From positions 1 through 41,160 of the forward strand of contig JAJXWD010000024.1 in the NCBI GenBank assembly GCA_021781835.1: 41,160 bases of DNA, read 5' to 3'. The position numbers were made by a program, and so were the translations under genes. Shown here piece after piece: positions 1 through 8,634 of this stretch (its first letter is position 1; the number at the start of each line of letters is the position of its first letter). A model generated the notes under the pieces. That model saw nothing but the letters and a program-made list of their open reading frames with translations. It was not told where the DNA came from and searched no databases. This stretch comes from Pseudomonadota bacterium (GTDB lineage: Bacteria; Pseudomonadota; Alphaproteobacteria; Acetobacterales; Acetobacteraceae).

Positions 1-40
1 TTGAAAAAAGCCCCCCAAACCCCTCAAAAACTTTCGATCC
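1..40 (+). repeat. Right half of a dispersed intergenic palindrome (cut by window edge)
   Basis: Positions 1-40 run TTGAAAAAAG ... CAAAAACTTTCGATCC. They match, with a few changes, the right half of the palindrome at 10605-10642 between purC and purS (TTGAAAAAAG ... CAAAAACTTTTGATCC). Both copies lie in the same orientation just before a gene start, 43 bp ahead of nrdB and 22 bp ahead of purS. The left half would lie outside the window. That this is one repeat family is inferred from two copies. Confidence 0.55.
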
Positions 41-83
41 CGGGGCCGCCGGCCCCGGACCCCACCAATTCCCGGGGGTTAAA

Positions 84-1154
84 ATGGCCCAGTCTTTGAA
101 GGCGATGATGATGAGCGGTGAAATCACGACCACCCCGGCCGAGGGGCAGAAATTCGACCTGCTGACCGAGAACCCGGTCTACAAGCCCTTCCGCTACCCC
201 TGGGCTTATGACGCCTGGCTGATCCAGCAGCGCGTCCATTGGCTGCCCGAGGAAGTGCCGCTCGCCGACGACGTGAAGGACTGGCACAAAAACATCACCG
301 ATGCCGAGCGCAACCTGCTCACCCAGATCTTTCGCTTCTTCACCCAGGCGGATGTCGAGGTGAATAACTGCTACATGAAGCAGTATTCGCGCATCTTCAA
401 ACCCACCGAAGTGATGATGATGCTCTCGGCCTTCTCCAACATCGAGACCATCCACATCGCCGCCTACTCGCATTTGCTCGACACCGTGGGCATGCCCGAG
501 ACCGAGTATCAAGCCTTCCTCAAATACAAGGAGATGAAGGACAAATACGACTACATGCACGGTTTCTCGGTCGAGAATAAGCATGAGATCGCCAAGACCC
601 TGGCGGCCTTCGGCGGCTTCACCGAGGGCGTGCAGCTCTTCGCCAGCTTCGCCATCCTGCTCAATTTCCCGCGCCACAACAAAATGAAGGGCATGGGGCA
701 GATCATCACCTGGTCGGTGCGCGATGAGTCCCTGCATTGCGAGAGCATCACCCGGCTGTTCCGCACCTTCATCTCCGAAAACCCGGAGATCTGGACCGAG
801 GAGCTGCGCCGCGAGCTTTACCTCATCTGCGCCACCATCGTCGATCACGAGGACGCCTTCATCGACCTCGCCTTCGAAATGGGCGCCGTGCACGGCCTCA
901 CCGCCGACGAGGTCAAACGCTATATCCGCTACATCGCCGACCAGCGCCTGGCCATGCTCGGCCTCAAGGGGCTGTTCCACATCGAGAAAAACCCCCTGCC
1001 CTGGCTCGATGAAATGCTGAACGCCGTCGAGCACGCCAATTTTTTCGAAAACCGCTCGACCGAATATTCCAAAGCCTCCACCGCCGGCACCTGGGAAGAA
1101 GCCTTCGCCGATTTCGGCACCGAGGCCGACGGTCCCTCCCTGCCGGCCCTCTAA
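84..1154 (+). CDS. nrdB: Class Ia ribonucleotide reductase, beta subunit
   Basis: Small (R2) subunit of aerobic ribonucleoside-diphosphate reductase. It holds the diiron-tyrosyl radical that the alpha subunit uses to make dNDPs in the cytoplasm. The 356-residue protein has the full ligand set in family order: D90, E121 and H124 (in NIETIH), radical tyrosine Y128, E181 (FTEGVQ), and E215/H218 (RDESLH). The radical Tyr argues for a conventional Ia/Ib enzyme and not a Tyr-less Ic type. The end carries the acidic, aromatic tail expected for docking to NrdA. The ATG at 84 follows a G-rich stretch (CGGGGGTT) that can act as a ribosome site. nrdA is not in the window; it may lie just left of position 1. 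A copy of the intergenic palindrome lies immediately upstream. Confidence 0.97.
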   Translation: MAQSLKAMMMSGEITTTPAEGQKFDLLTENPVYKPFRYPWAYDAWLIQQRVHWLPEEVPLADDVKDWHKNITDAERNLLTQIFRFFTQADVEVNNCYMKQYSRIFKPTEVMMMLSAFSNIETIHIAAYSHLLDTVGMPETEYQAFLKYKEMKDKYDYMHGFSVENKHEIAKTLAAFGGFTEGVQLFASFAILLNFPRHNKMKGMGQIITWSVRDESLHCESITRLFRTFISENPEIWTEELRRELYLICATIVDHEDAFIDLAFEMGAVHGLTADEVKRYIRYIADQRLAMLGLKGLFHIEKNPLPWLDEMLNAVEHANFFENRSTEYSKASTAGTWEEAFADFGTEADGPSLPAL

Positions 1155-1340
1155 TTTTCAAAACGCCCGTTCAGGTTGTGTCAATCTGATCACATTCAAC
1201 GTGATGAATGTTTTCCGTCTGGCACGCCTGTTCGAAACCCTATAGTAATTTCACTTGCCGTAGGTATCGCATCCACGATCCTTATAAACACCAACCGCCC
1301 GAAAGCGGCACGCTCACGCTTGACCAGACAGGACCACCTG

Positions 1341-1628
1341 ATGACTGACTTGACTGATCCCGAAGACGCCGACCTGTCTTCGGCCCGCCCGCAGTCTGCC
1401 CCCCCCCGCTACAGCCGCCGGTTGTCAGATAAAATACTCATCGCCTTCCACCATGCCTGTGATCAGGGCGATTATGAAATCGCCGAGCAACTGCTGCGCA
1501 TCCTGGAAACCATGCTCACCCGCCGCACCGTCCCCCCCGACGCCAACCGTCGCAAAAGCATCGAGAGCCTGGTCGCCGCCCATGAGCGGCTCTGGCATCT
1601 CCGCCACCCCGAGCAAGCCTATACGTAA
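1341..1628 (+). CDS. Conserved small protein, unknown function
   Basis: A 95-residue soluble protein of unknown function. The frame is open from 1176, but I chose the ATG at 1341 because an AGGACC motif lies 7 bp before it and the upstream part looks non-coding. After a poorly structured, acidic and Pro-rich N-terminus (about residues 1-30) comes a helical core with SDKILIAFHHACDQGDYEIA, then LLRILETMLTRR and a Glu/Arg/His-rich end (VAAHERLWHLRHPEQ). The core resembles a short TPR-like or helical-hairpin segment. I have a general memory of similar small proteins in Acetobacteraceae but cannot name a function. It stands alone: the nrdB stop is 186 bp upstream and a large hairpin follows its stop codon directly. 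Confidence 0.75.
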   Translation: MTDLTDPEDADLSSARPQSAPPRYSRRLSDKILIAFHHACDQGDYEIAEQLLRILETMLTRRTVPPDANRRKSIESLVAAHERLWHLRHPEQAYT

Positions 1629-1680
1629 TACCATTCAGCCCTGAGGCTGAGCACCATACGCGAACAGGGCGGGATGGTAT
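1628..1680. terminator. Large stem-loop between convergent genes
   Basis: ATACCAT (1628-1634) pairs with ATGGTAT (1674-1680) and GCCCTG (1638-1643) with CAGGGC (1665-1670). A 3-nt internal loop on each side (TCA/GGG) separates the two helices, and a 21-nt apical loop closes the structure. It starts on the last base of the stop codon of the 95-aa gene and sits between that gene and the minus-strand DUF6134 gene. There is no T-run, so it may be a factor-assisted terminator, an mRNA 3'-end stabiliser or an extragenic palindrome. Confidence 0.5.
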
Positions 1681-1695
1681 AACGGGCCGCAACCG

Positions 1696-1712
1696 CCTGA
1701 GCCCGGCTCAGG
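1696..1712 (-). terminator. Short hairpin at the 3' end of the DUF6134 gene
   Basis: CCTGAGCC (1696-1703) and GGCTCAGG (1705-1712) form a near-perfect palindrome that includes the stop codon of the minus-strand gene. No T-tract follows on the minus strand, so its role as a terminator is uncertain. Confidence 0.3.
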
Positions 1713-2364
1713 TGGTTATTTTCTCAAAGGTCTCGTTGCCGTCGACCGAAAAAGCCAGCCCGGCCCATTGGTCGTACTGGTCGTACCACACGCTCAAATG
1801 CAGCTTGCCGGTCACGTCGAATCGCTGGGCGACAATCTGCCCCCCCTCGGCGGTCGGCAGATAATTCCAACCGGGCGAATTGACGATCGCCGGATAATGC
1901 CGTCCGGTCTCGACATTCAAAATCTCCGCCTGCAGCATCGCCTTGTTCCAATAGGTCAGCGGCAGCATCGGGCGCGCGCCGGTATAAACATAATCCCCGG
2001 CAATGGTGCTGTGCACGGCAAATCCCCCGGCTGTGGGGGCGGCATGCACCTCATAATGGGCGCCGTTATGGTTCACAAAGCTGTCCAGCCCCACAAAGCT
2101 GTCGCCTTCCCAATGCTCTGTGGCGGCGAGCGTATAATGAAACACCGGCACGCCCAGCACCTTCACCACCAGATCGGCATTGATTTCAACCCTGAGCGCC
2201 GCGCCGTCCTGTATGAACTTAAGATGATGTTCCCCAATCGGGACACCATTTCGCAACACCTTAAACCCGATTCGCCCCGATGGCGGCACCGGCAGCCCCG
2301 CCGCCCGCGCGCGCCCCGCCAATCCCGCGGCCGCCAGTGCCATCGCAAACGTCCGACGGTTCAT
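1708..2364 (-). CDS. DUF6134 family protein with Tat-type signal peptide
   Basis: A secreted protein of the DUF6134 type; no biochemical role is known to me. The start used (2364) gives 218 residues beginning MNRRTFAMALAAAGLAGRA, which carries an RRxF twin-arginine motif, a short hydrophobic stretch and a small-residue cleavage region near residues 20-22. An upstream in-frame ATG at 2397 would bury this signal; AGGAG precedes the chosen ATG. The mature part is beta-rich, with family-typical stretches such as GRIGFKVLRNGVPIGEHHL near the N-terminus, YTLAATEHWEGDSFVGLDS in the middle, YWNKAMLQ, and LSVWYDQYDQWAGLAFSVDG near the end. It probably folds in the periplasm. It is divergent from the SixA-type gene, with about 95 bp between starts. 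Confidence 0.8.
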   Translation of the reverse strand: MNRRTFAMALAAAGLAGRARAAGLPVPPSGRIGFKVLRNGVPIGEHHLKFIQDGAALRVEINADLVVKVLGVPVFHYTLAATEHWEGDSFVGLDSFVNHNGAHYEVHAAPTAGGFAVHSTIAGDYVYTGARPMLPLTYWNKAMLQAEILNVETGRHYPAIVNSPGWNYLPTAEGGQIVAQRFDVTGKLHLSVWYDQYDQWAGLAFSVDGNETFEKITT

Positions 2365-2404
2365 CAACCCCCCGCTCTCCTGCACAGCCTTTGCCAAATT
2401 CGCG

Positions 2405-2426
2405 GCCCCTGCCTTCTCGCAGGGGC
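2405..2426. other. Hairpin in the divergent DUF6134/sixA intergenic region
   Basis: GCCCCTG (2405-2411) and CAGGGGC (2420-2426) form a 7-bp stem with an 8-nt loop, 33 bp ahead of the sixA start and 40 bp ahead of the DUF6134 start. It could be an operator or a 5' UTR structure. Nothing else in the sequence decides. Confidence 0.25.
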
Positions 2427-2459
2427 GACACGCGCCCTGGCTCGTGCCACAATACCCTC

Positions 2460-2978
2460 ATGCATCAGCTGATTCTACTGCGCCACGGCAAAGCCGAGCC
2501 CCAAGGCAAAGGCCCCGATCATGAGCGGCCGCTCGTCGATGCCGGCCGCCAGGCGGCCACCCGGCTGGCGGGGGCCATGCGCAAGGCGGGGCTGGCGCCC
2601 GAAGTTGTGCTGGTTTCCACCGCGCTGCGCACCCAGCAAACGCTCGAAGCCCTGGAAGCCGCCAATCTGTGGGATGAATGGCCCAACATAGACAGCCTGC
2701 CCCAGCTCTACATGGCCCCCCCCGGCCTGATTCGTGACCAGCTATGCGAACTGAGCGAGACCGTGCGCAGCGCGCTGGTCATTGGGCACAATCCTGGCCT
2801 GCACGAACTGGCCCTCTCTTTGGCCGGCACCACCCGCGCCACGCCCGCCCTCGCCCGGATCGACCAAGGTTACCCCACCTGCGCCATGTCCGAATTTCTC
2901 ATCGGCACGCCCTGGCGCCGGCTCGGCCCCGGCAGCGCCACGCTGCAACGCTTCATCGTCCCCAAGGACCTGGCCTGA
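2460..2978 (+). CDS. sixA: SixA-like histidine phosphatase
   Basis: A 172-residue member of the histidine phosphatase (phosphoglycerate-mutase-like) superfamily, closest in layout to SixA, which removes phosphate from phosphohistidine on signalling or PTS proteins. The catalytic RHG motif is at residues 8-10 (LLRHGKAEP), the second histidine is in LVIGHNPGL, and the length fits the small SixA branch. The ATG at 2460 was chosen because the protein then begins MHQLILLRHG, as the family does; the upstream open frame is the antisense shadow of the DUF6134 gene. No histidine kinase or PTS gene is nearby, so the substrate cannot be inferred from context. Confidence 0.85.
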   Translation: MHQLILLRHGKAEPQGKGPDHERPLVDAGRQAATRLAGAMRKAGLAPEVVLVSTALRTQQTLEALEAANLWDEWPNIDSLPQLYMAPPGLIRDQLCELSETVRSALVIGHNPGLHELALSLAGTTRATPALARIDQGYPTCAMSEFLIGTPWRRLGPGSATLQRFIVPKDLA

Positions 2979-3080
2979 TCCCAGGGCGGCCTTGGTCATT
3001 CCCCGGTCTTTTTTCAAGTCCAGCGATATTTTAGCGCCCCTGCCCAGATTGCGCCATTTTGCTGCGCCGCACGCCCGCGC

Positions 3081-3107
3081 TTTACAGGGCGGTGCGGATT
3101 TTATAAC
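3081..3107 (+). promoter_or_regulatory. Candidate sigma70 promoter of gltA
   Basis: TTTACA (3081-3086) and TATAAC (3102-3107) each match the consensus at 5 of 6 bases, but the 15-bp spacer is shorter than ideal. The predicted leader would be about 70 nt. It lies in the only intergenic stretch (2979-3186) ahead of gltA. Confidence 0.4.
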
Positions 3108-3186
3108 CGTATTTGCACTCCGCGCTGGCAGAAGATTTCACAAATTCTACCCGCGTTAAAATCCAAGATGAGAAGGTGAAACGGCA

Positions 3187-4497
3187 ATGGCTCCAAACCC
3201 CAGCACGCAGGTCGGCACGGCAACTCTCACATACGGCGACAAAAGCGCCACCTTGCCGGTCCTCGGCGGCACGCTCGGCACCGATTGCGTGGATGTGCGC
3301 AAAATCCAGGGTGACCTGAACGTCTTCACCTTCGACCCGTCCTACGGCGCCACCGCCTCGTGCGAAAGCGCCATCACCTACATTGATGGCGACGAGGGCG
3401 TGCTGCTCCACCGCGGCTACCCGATCGACCAGCTGGCCGAGAAATCCACCTTCCTCGAGGTTGCCCACCTGCTGCTGTTCGGTGAACTGCCGACCGGCCC
3501 GCAGCTCGAGAAATTCACCCAGGGCGTCATGCGCCACACCATGCTGCACGAGCAAATCCGCCGCTTCTGGGACGGTTTCCGCCGCGACGCCCACCCCATG
3601 GCCATGCTCTGCTCGGTGGTCGGCGCCATGTCGGCCTTCTACCCCGACAGCATCAACACCCACGATGAGCGCCAGCGCGAGATCGCGGCCTACCGCCTGA
3701 TCGCCAAAATGCCCACCATCACCGCCTGGGCGCATAAATACACCGCCGGCCAGCCCTTCATGTACCCCCGCAACGACATGGGCTACGCCGAAAACTTCCT
3801 CTATATGTTCGGCGCCGTGCCGACCGAGGATTTCCGCCCCAACCCCGTGCTGACCCGCGCGATGGACCGCATCCTCATCCTGCACGCCGACCATGAGCAA
3901 AACGCCTCCACCTCCACGGTGCGTCTGGCGGGCTCCACCGGCACCAACCCGTTCGCCTGCATCGCGGCCGGCATCGCCTCGCTCTGGGGCCCCGCCCATG
4001 GCGGCGCCAACGAGGCCGTGCTCAAAATGCTGGGCGAGATCGGCTCCGTGAAGAACATCCCCTCCTTCATCGAGCAGGTGAAGGACAAGAACTCCAACGT
4101 GAAGCTGATGGGCTTTGGCCATCGCGTCTATAAAAACTTCGACCCCCGCGCCAAGATCATGCAAAAGACCTGCTACGAGGTGCTGGGCGAGCTCGGCATC
4201 AAGGACGAGCCCCTGCTCGACCTGGCCATCGAGCTCGAAAAAATCGCCCTGAACGACGAATATTTCGTCAAGCGCAAGCTCTACCCGAACGTCGATTTCT
4301 ATTCGGGCATCATCCTCAAGGCCATGGGCTTCCCCACCTCCATGTTCACGCCCATCTTCGCGCTTGCCCGCACGGTCGGCTGGATCAGCCAGTGGAAGGA
4401 AATGATCGAGGATCCCTCCAACCGCATCGGCCGTCCGCGCCAGATCTACACCGGCGCCGCCACCCGCGACTACACCCCCATCGACCAGCGGGGCTGA
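3187..4497 (+). CDS. gltA: Citrate synthase, type I hexameric form
   Basis: Condenses oxaloacetate and acetyl-CoA to citrate, the entry step of the TCA cycle, in the cytoplasm. At 436 residues it has the length of the Gram-negative NADH-sensitive hexameric enzyme, including the extra N-terminal beta domain (about residues 1-60). The catalytic triad is visible: H271 (PAHGGANE), H312 ([13 protein letters not shown]) and D370 (NVDFYSG), with the arginine of the FDPR motif. An AGAAGG ribosome site precedes the ATG. The stop codon shares bases with the start of the K+ channel gene (TGATG), so the two may be translationally coupled. A terminator-like hairpin follows 24 bp after the stop. Confidence 0.98.
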   Translation: MAPNPSTQVGTATLTYGDKSATLPVLGGTLGTDCVDVRKIQGDLNVFTFDPSYGATASCESAITYIDGDEGVLLHRGYPIDQLAEKSTFLEVAHLLLFGELPTGPQLEKFTQGVMRHTMLHEQIRRFWDGFRRDAHPMAMLCSVVGAMSAFYPDSINTHDERQREIAAYRLIAKMPTITAWAHKYTAGQPFMYPRNDMGYAENFLYMFGAVPTEDFRPNPVLTRAMDRILILHADHEQNASTSTVRLAGSTGTNPFACIAAGIASLWGPAHGGANEAVLKMLGEIGSVKNIPSFIEQVKDKNSNVKLMGFGHRVYKNFDPRAKIMQKTCYEVLGELGIKDEPLLDLAIELEKIALNDEYFVKRKLYPNVDFYSGIILKAMGFPTSMFTPIFALARTVGWISQWKEMIEDPSNRIGRPRQIYTGAATRDYTPIDQRG

Positions 4498-5570
4498 TGC
4501 CGGGGCGCAAGCCACATTGGGGCCAGGGCGCATCGCTCCCTGGCCTTTTTGCGTTTTTCCGTGAAGGCCCGGGGCGCAATCTCGGCCTCGGGCTGCTCTA
4601 CATGGTCGCGGTGGTCATCCTCGCCACGGCCGCCTACACCGCCGCCGGCTGGTCGGTGTGGGATGCGTTCTACTTCGTCATCATCACCATCTACACGGTC
4701 GGCTATGGCGAAACCCGGCCGATCCAGGGGTTCGAGCTGCGCTCGATCACCATCCTCACCATCATTCTGGGCTGCACGGGCGTCATTTTCCTCACCGGCG
4801 CCCTGGTCCAGGCCTTCACCTATGCCCAAATCCAGCAGCTCGTCGGAACCCGGAAGATGAAAACGCAAATCGACAAGATGTCGGGTCATGTCATCATCTG
4901 CGGCTATGGCCGCATCGGCGAGGCGCTGGCCGAGGAGCTGGCCGCGGGCGGCATTTCCTTCGTGGTGGTGGACATGGACGAAGCCCGCCTGAACTCCGCC
5001 GCCGACCACGGCTTCGCCACCTGGGTGGGCGATGCCACATCGGAAGACGTGCTCAAGGAAATCGGCGTCGAGCGCGCCCGGGCGCTGGCCACCGTGGTGC
5101 CCAACGACGCGGTCAATGTCTTCATCACCCTCACCGCCCGCAGCCTCAATAAAGACCTCGAAATCATCGCCCGTGGCGTGCTGCCCAACACCAAGGGCAA
5201 GCTTTTGCATGCGGGGGCGAGTTCGGTGGTCGAGCCCACCCATATCGGCGCCGAGCGCATTGCCCAGCTCATCTTGTTCCCGCGCACCGCCCGCCTCACC
5301 GATGGCACCCAGCGCATGCGCGCTCTGGCGGCGGGCCTGCACAGCCTGGGGCTGGATGTCGAGGTGGTGGCGGCTGGCCCCGAAACGGGCCTGGCCGGCA
5401 TCACCATCGCCGAGGCCGAGGCCCAAGGCCATGGCACGCGCTTCGTGGTCGCCATCAACCGCCGCAACGGCGAAACCCTCACCCGCCCAGACCCCGCCAC
5501 CCTCATCGAGCCGGGCGATGGCGTGGTCATGATCACCCGCGCCGGCCGCAGCCCCCCGCGCCAAATCTGA
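4497..5570 (+). CDS. Two-helix K+ channel with RCK/TrkA domains
   Basis: A 357-residue inner-membrane protein of the simple ligand-gated potassium channel class (MthK/Kch-like). The first transmembrane helix spans about residues 30-48, the pore loop carries the K+ selectivity filter TVGYGE (67-72), and the second helix spans about 83-105. A TrkA-N (RCK) nucleotide-binding domain follows with GYGRIGE (136-142) and an acidic strand end (VVVDMDE, about 157-162), then a TrkA-C domain ending in EPGDGVVMI. The ATG at 4497 overlaps the gltA stop (TGATG). It is the only ordinary start that keeps the whole first helix; the next in-frame ATG, at 4602, would cut it. A terminator-like hairpin covers codons 9-18, which is unusual. 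The regulating ligand is unknown. Confidence 0.88.
   Translation: MPGRKPHWGQGASLPGLFAFFREGPGRNLGLGLLYMVAVVILATAAYTAAGWSVWDAFYFVIITIYTVGYGETRPIQGFELRSITILTIILGCTGVIFLTGALVQAFTYAQIQQLVGTRKMKTQIDKMSGHVIICGYGRIGEALAEELAAGGISFVVVDMDEARLNSAADHGFATWVGDATSEDVLKEIGVERARALATVVPNDAVNVFITLTARSLNKDLEIIARGVLPNTKGKLLHAGASSVVEPTHIGAERIAQLILFPRTARLTDGTQRMRALAAGLHSLGLDVEVVAAGPETGLAGITIAEAEAQGHGTRFVVAINRRNGETLTRPDPATLIEPGDGVVMITRAGRSPPRQI
4521..4550 (+). terminator. Intrinsic-terminator-like hairpin after gltA, inside the channel gene
   Basis: GGCCAGGG (4521-4528) pairs perfectly with CCCTGGCC (4538-4545) across a 9-nt loop. TTTTT follows at 4546-4550, and a second T-run a few bases later. This is a good rho-independent terminator by form and the best placed for gltA, yet it lies within codons 9-18 of the downstream channel frame. 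Ribosomes translating the coupled ATG could prevent it from folding. Confidence 0.6.
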
Positions 5571-5620
5571 GACGAAAAACCACCGAGCCCGGCAGGATCA
5601 ACCAGCGCCGCTTCCCTCGC

Positions 5621-5637
5621 CGCTTTTACAACAAGCG
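5621..5637. terminator. Weak hairpin between convergent channel and lipoprotein genes
   Basis: CGCTT (5621-5625) and AAGCG (5633-5637) frame a 7-nt loop in the 83-bp gap between the two convergent genes. The stem is short and there is no T-run, so support is thin. Confidence 0.2.
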
Positions 5638-5653
5638 CGGGGGCTTACTTCTG

Positions 5654-6070
5654 TTATTGCGGCTGAGCGTTAAGCTGGTCGTAATCGGCCATGCAGGCTT
5701 TCACAAACTTCGTCGCCCCTTGCACATCGCCGCCCTGCGAATCGGTCTTTTCCTGGGCCTGCCCGTCCTGCTGGGCCTGGGCCACCTTGCCCTGGTCCAG
5801 CTGGTCAGCCAAATCTCCCGCCATCGAGATAATCGAGACCAGCTTCCCGGCGTCACTCAAATCGCTGACGCTCGCCTTCTGCACCTGGGCGGCAAACGCC
5901 ATGCCACCGCCGAACATGCCATTGCCAAACACCACGCCCCCGCCCATCGCCTCCAGATAGGCGCCGCATTTCACAATCTCGAGCTTGCGGTCCTGCACAG
6001 ACTGGCCGCACCCGCTCAGCGCCAGGCACAGCGCCAACCCGGCGGTTCCCAACATGTTCCGTGCCTTCAT
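5654..6070 (-). CDS. Small lipoprotein, unknown function
   Basis: A 138-residue predicted lipoprotein. The start at 6070 has AAGGAG about 10 bp upstream and gives a short basic N-terminus, a hydrophobic run and a lipobox LSGC with the acylated cysteine at residue 21. The mature part has a Gly/Met-rich stretch (FGNGMFGGGMAFAA), a helical segment (LSDAGKLVSIISMAGDLADQLDQGK), a Gln-rich patch (VAQAQQDGQAQEK) and a C-terminal helix with one more cysteine (FVKACMADYDQ). I do not recognise the family. It lies 57 bp downstream of the methyltransferase on the same strand and may be cotranscribed with it. Confidence 0.75.
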   Translation of the reverse strand: MKARNMLGTAGLALCLALSGCGQSVQDRKLEIVKCGAYLEAMGGGVVFGNGMFGGGMAFAAQVQKASVSDLSDAGKLVSIISMAGDLADQLDQGKVAQAQQDGQAQEKTDSQGGDVQGATKFVKACMADYDQLNAQPQ

Positions 6071-6127
6071 GGCGCCCTTGCTCCTTGGCGTTTCTCCCGC
6101 CAACAAGAGCCCGGCCCCGCCGCCCTG

Positions 6128-6976
6128 TCAAACGCCGCGCATCACCCTGTAAGCGCCATACGTCACCAGCCCCTCGCCCTCCTCGCGCACCTCCTCGATC
6201 ACCTCGCAGCGCGCGCGCAGGAAATCCCGGGCCTTGAACACGGTTTCCCAGCCAATATCGTCAAGCACAATCACCCCACCCGGCCGCACCAGCGCCAGCC
6301 AGCCGCGCACATCGGCCAGGGCCTGCGCCTCGCCATGGGCACCATCAATGTGCAGCAGGTCAAACCCCTCGCCCTGGTCGAGCACAAAGGCCGCGCGCGC
6401 CTGGTCGGAGGTCAGCTCCACCACCCGCACCATGGCGCTCAGCCCGCAGGCGCGCACCGCCTCCAAAAACCCGCCCCTGATCCGCGCCATTTCCACATTT
6501 CGCCACCAGAAGTCATTACCCTCGCTGGTTTGGCTGGCGGCGGCGGCCTCGTTGCTCCAAGGCTCCACGGCCCACAGCTCCGCCCCCTCAACCCCGCGCG
6601 CGGCCAGCGCCATGGGCAGCAGCGAGCGCCCGCCATACACGCCGACCTCGCCAATCTTGCGCGCCCCCGTCTCGGTCACCAGCCGCGCGAGCCAGGCCGC
6701 CTTGCGCGGCGTGCACCAGCCCTCAAGCCGCTCGACCACCCGTTCGGGCGTCAGCTCGGCCTCCGGCCAGCGCGCCTCATTGCCGGTCCGCAGCGCCGCC
6801 ACCTCGCCCTCCAGCTCCCGCACCCGCGCCTCGCGCAGCCGAATGGTCTCTTCCCGCTCGCGCACCCTGGCCTCGCGCTCGCGCACATGCTCGCGCACAG
6901 CCGCGAGCTGGGCCCTCAAGCCCTCCACCGTCTCATCCGCCCGCGCCGCCGTTTTGGTTGCAAAAATCTGGCTCAT
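6128..6976 (-). CDS. SAM-dependent methyltransferase with N-terminal coiled coil
   Basis: A 282-residue class I methyltransferase of the Methyltransf_24 type, often linked to surface-polysaccharide or glycan modification (family knowledge; the substrate here is unknown). The start at 6976 was chosen because the preceding 31 codons of the open frame look non-coding and a GGGAGA lies about 12 bp upstream. Residues 12-64 form a highly charged coiled coil built on repeated RERE/RVRE units. The Rossmann part shows motif I as GEVGVYGGRSLL (109-120), an acidic strand end in WAVEPW, DLLHIDGAHG (206-215) and GGVIVLDDI (233-241). It is divergent from the ArsR-type gene across 147 bp. Confidence 0.83.
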   Translation of the reverse strand: MSQIFATKTAARADETVEGLRAQLAAVREHVREREARVREREETIRLREARVRELEGEVAALRTGNEARWPEAELTPERVVERLEGWCTPRKAAWLARLVTETGARKIGEVGVYGGRSLLPMALAARGVEGAELWAVEPWSNEAAAASQTSEGNDFWWRNVEMARIRGGFLEAVRACGLSAMVRVVELTSDQARAAFVLDQGEGFDLLHIDGAHGEAQALADVRGWLALVRPGGVIVLDDIGWETVFKARDFLRARCEVIEEVREEGEGLVTYGAYRVMRGV

Positions 6977-7123
6977 ATCGCTCTTTATCTCCCTGCCTGA
7001 TGCGCGCCAGTTAACACCCCAACGGCTTAATATTTCCCCAACACCCCCACCCATCCCGCCAATATTCACCCCAGATAAAATCTCCCTCTTTACATCGCCA
7101 ACTCCCGATCCATATTTCGCCTC

Positions 7124-7432
7124 ATGACGATCCCCGCCAGCACCGACGATATTCTAAAGGCCCTGGCCAACCCGGTGCGGCGCAAAATCCTCGCCGCCCT
7201 CAAAACGCCCGCGCAGAGTTTCCCCGGCCAGGCGCACCCCTATGAATGGGGCGTGTGCGCCAACCGCATCGAAGCCACGTGCGGCCTCGCCCAATCCACC
7301 ATCTCCGCCCATCTCGCCGCCCTCACCCAGGCGGGGCTGCTCACCAGCACCAAAATCGGCCAATGGGTCTTTCACGCCCGCAACGAGCCCGCCATTGCGG
7401 CCTTCCTGGCCCAAATCTCGGAAAATCTATGA
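7124..7432 (+). CDS. ArsR-type winged-helix regulator
   Basis: A 102-residue HTH protein of the ArsR/HTH_20 type. The N-terminus (DDILKALANPVRRKILAAL) is the family's helical start, and the recognition region is CGLAQSTISAHLAALTQAGLL followed by a wing (STKIGQWVFHARN). Two cysteines (WGVCANRIEATCGL) flank the HTH and could be redox- or electrophile-sensitive, but this is inference. It lies directly upstream of an Old Yellow Enzyme gene, separated only by a 32-codon ORF that overlaps its stop (ATGA). Regulators of this kind commonly control the adjacent ene-reductase gene, so local autoregulation is likely. The intergenic region holds two AATATT elements near 7030 and 7061 that could be part of an operator. 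Confidence 0.85.
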   Translation: MTIPASTDDILKALANPVRRKILAALKTPAQSFPGQAHPYEWGVCANRIEATCGLAQSTISAHLAALTQAGLLTSTKIGQWVFHARNEPAIAAFLAQISENL

Positions 7433-7527
7433 CCCCCGCGCCCATCGCCCAGCCGGCGCCGGCGCTGCCCGCCTTGTCCACCCAGGCCCCGTGCCGTATC
7501 GCCAAACCCAAACCCATCAGGATCTGA
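7429..7527 (+). CDS. Possible 32-aa Pro/Ala-rich microprotein
   Basis: The ATG at 7429 overlaps the regulator's stop codon as ATGA, and the frame ends at a TGA 4 bp before the Old Yellow Enzyme start. The 32 residues are Pro/Ala-rich with a basic end (RIAKPKPIRI) and one cysteine. The exact fit between two genes and the 4-bp coupling favour translation, possibly to carry ribosomes into the reductase gene. I recognise no family and composition alone could explain it. Confidence 0.35.
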   Translation: MTPAPIAQPAPALPALSTQAPCRIAKPKPIRI

Positions 7528-7531
7528 CCTC

Positions 7532-8593
<1,062 letters not shown>

Positions 8594-8602
8594 TCAAGCT
8601 AT

Positions 8603-8630
8603 TGGGGCGGTTTTTTCACAAACCGCCCCA
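8603..8630. terminator. Hairpin between convergent nemA and GGDEF genes
   Basis: TGGGGCGGTTT (8603-8613) and AAACCGCCCCA (8620-8630) form a perfect 11-bp stem with a 6-nt loop, placed between two convergent genes that end at 8593 and 8635. Because the stem base is not followed by a T-run on either strand it is an imperfect intrinsic terminator, but the location supports a bidirectional role. Confidence 0.65.
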
Positions 8631-8634
8631 GCGT

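Noticed and set aside
1255-1288. TTGCCG and TATAAA as a promoter for the 95-aa gene
   Set aside because: The spacer is 22 bp, well beyond the usual range.
1176-1340. Upstream extension of the 95-aa protein frame
   Set aside because: The extra 55 residues lack coding character, and a good ribosome site lies before the ATG at 1341.
3082-4533. 483-codon open frame on the minus strand opposite gltA
   Set aside because: Same shadow effect; gltA is complete with its catalytic residues.
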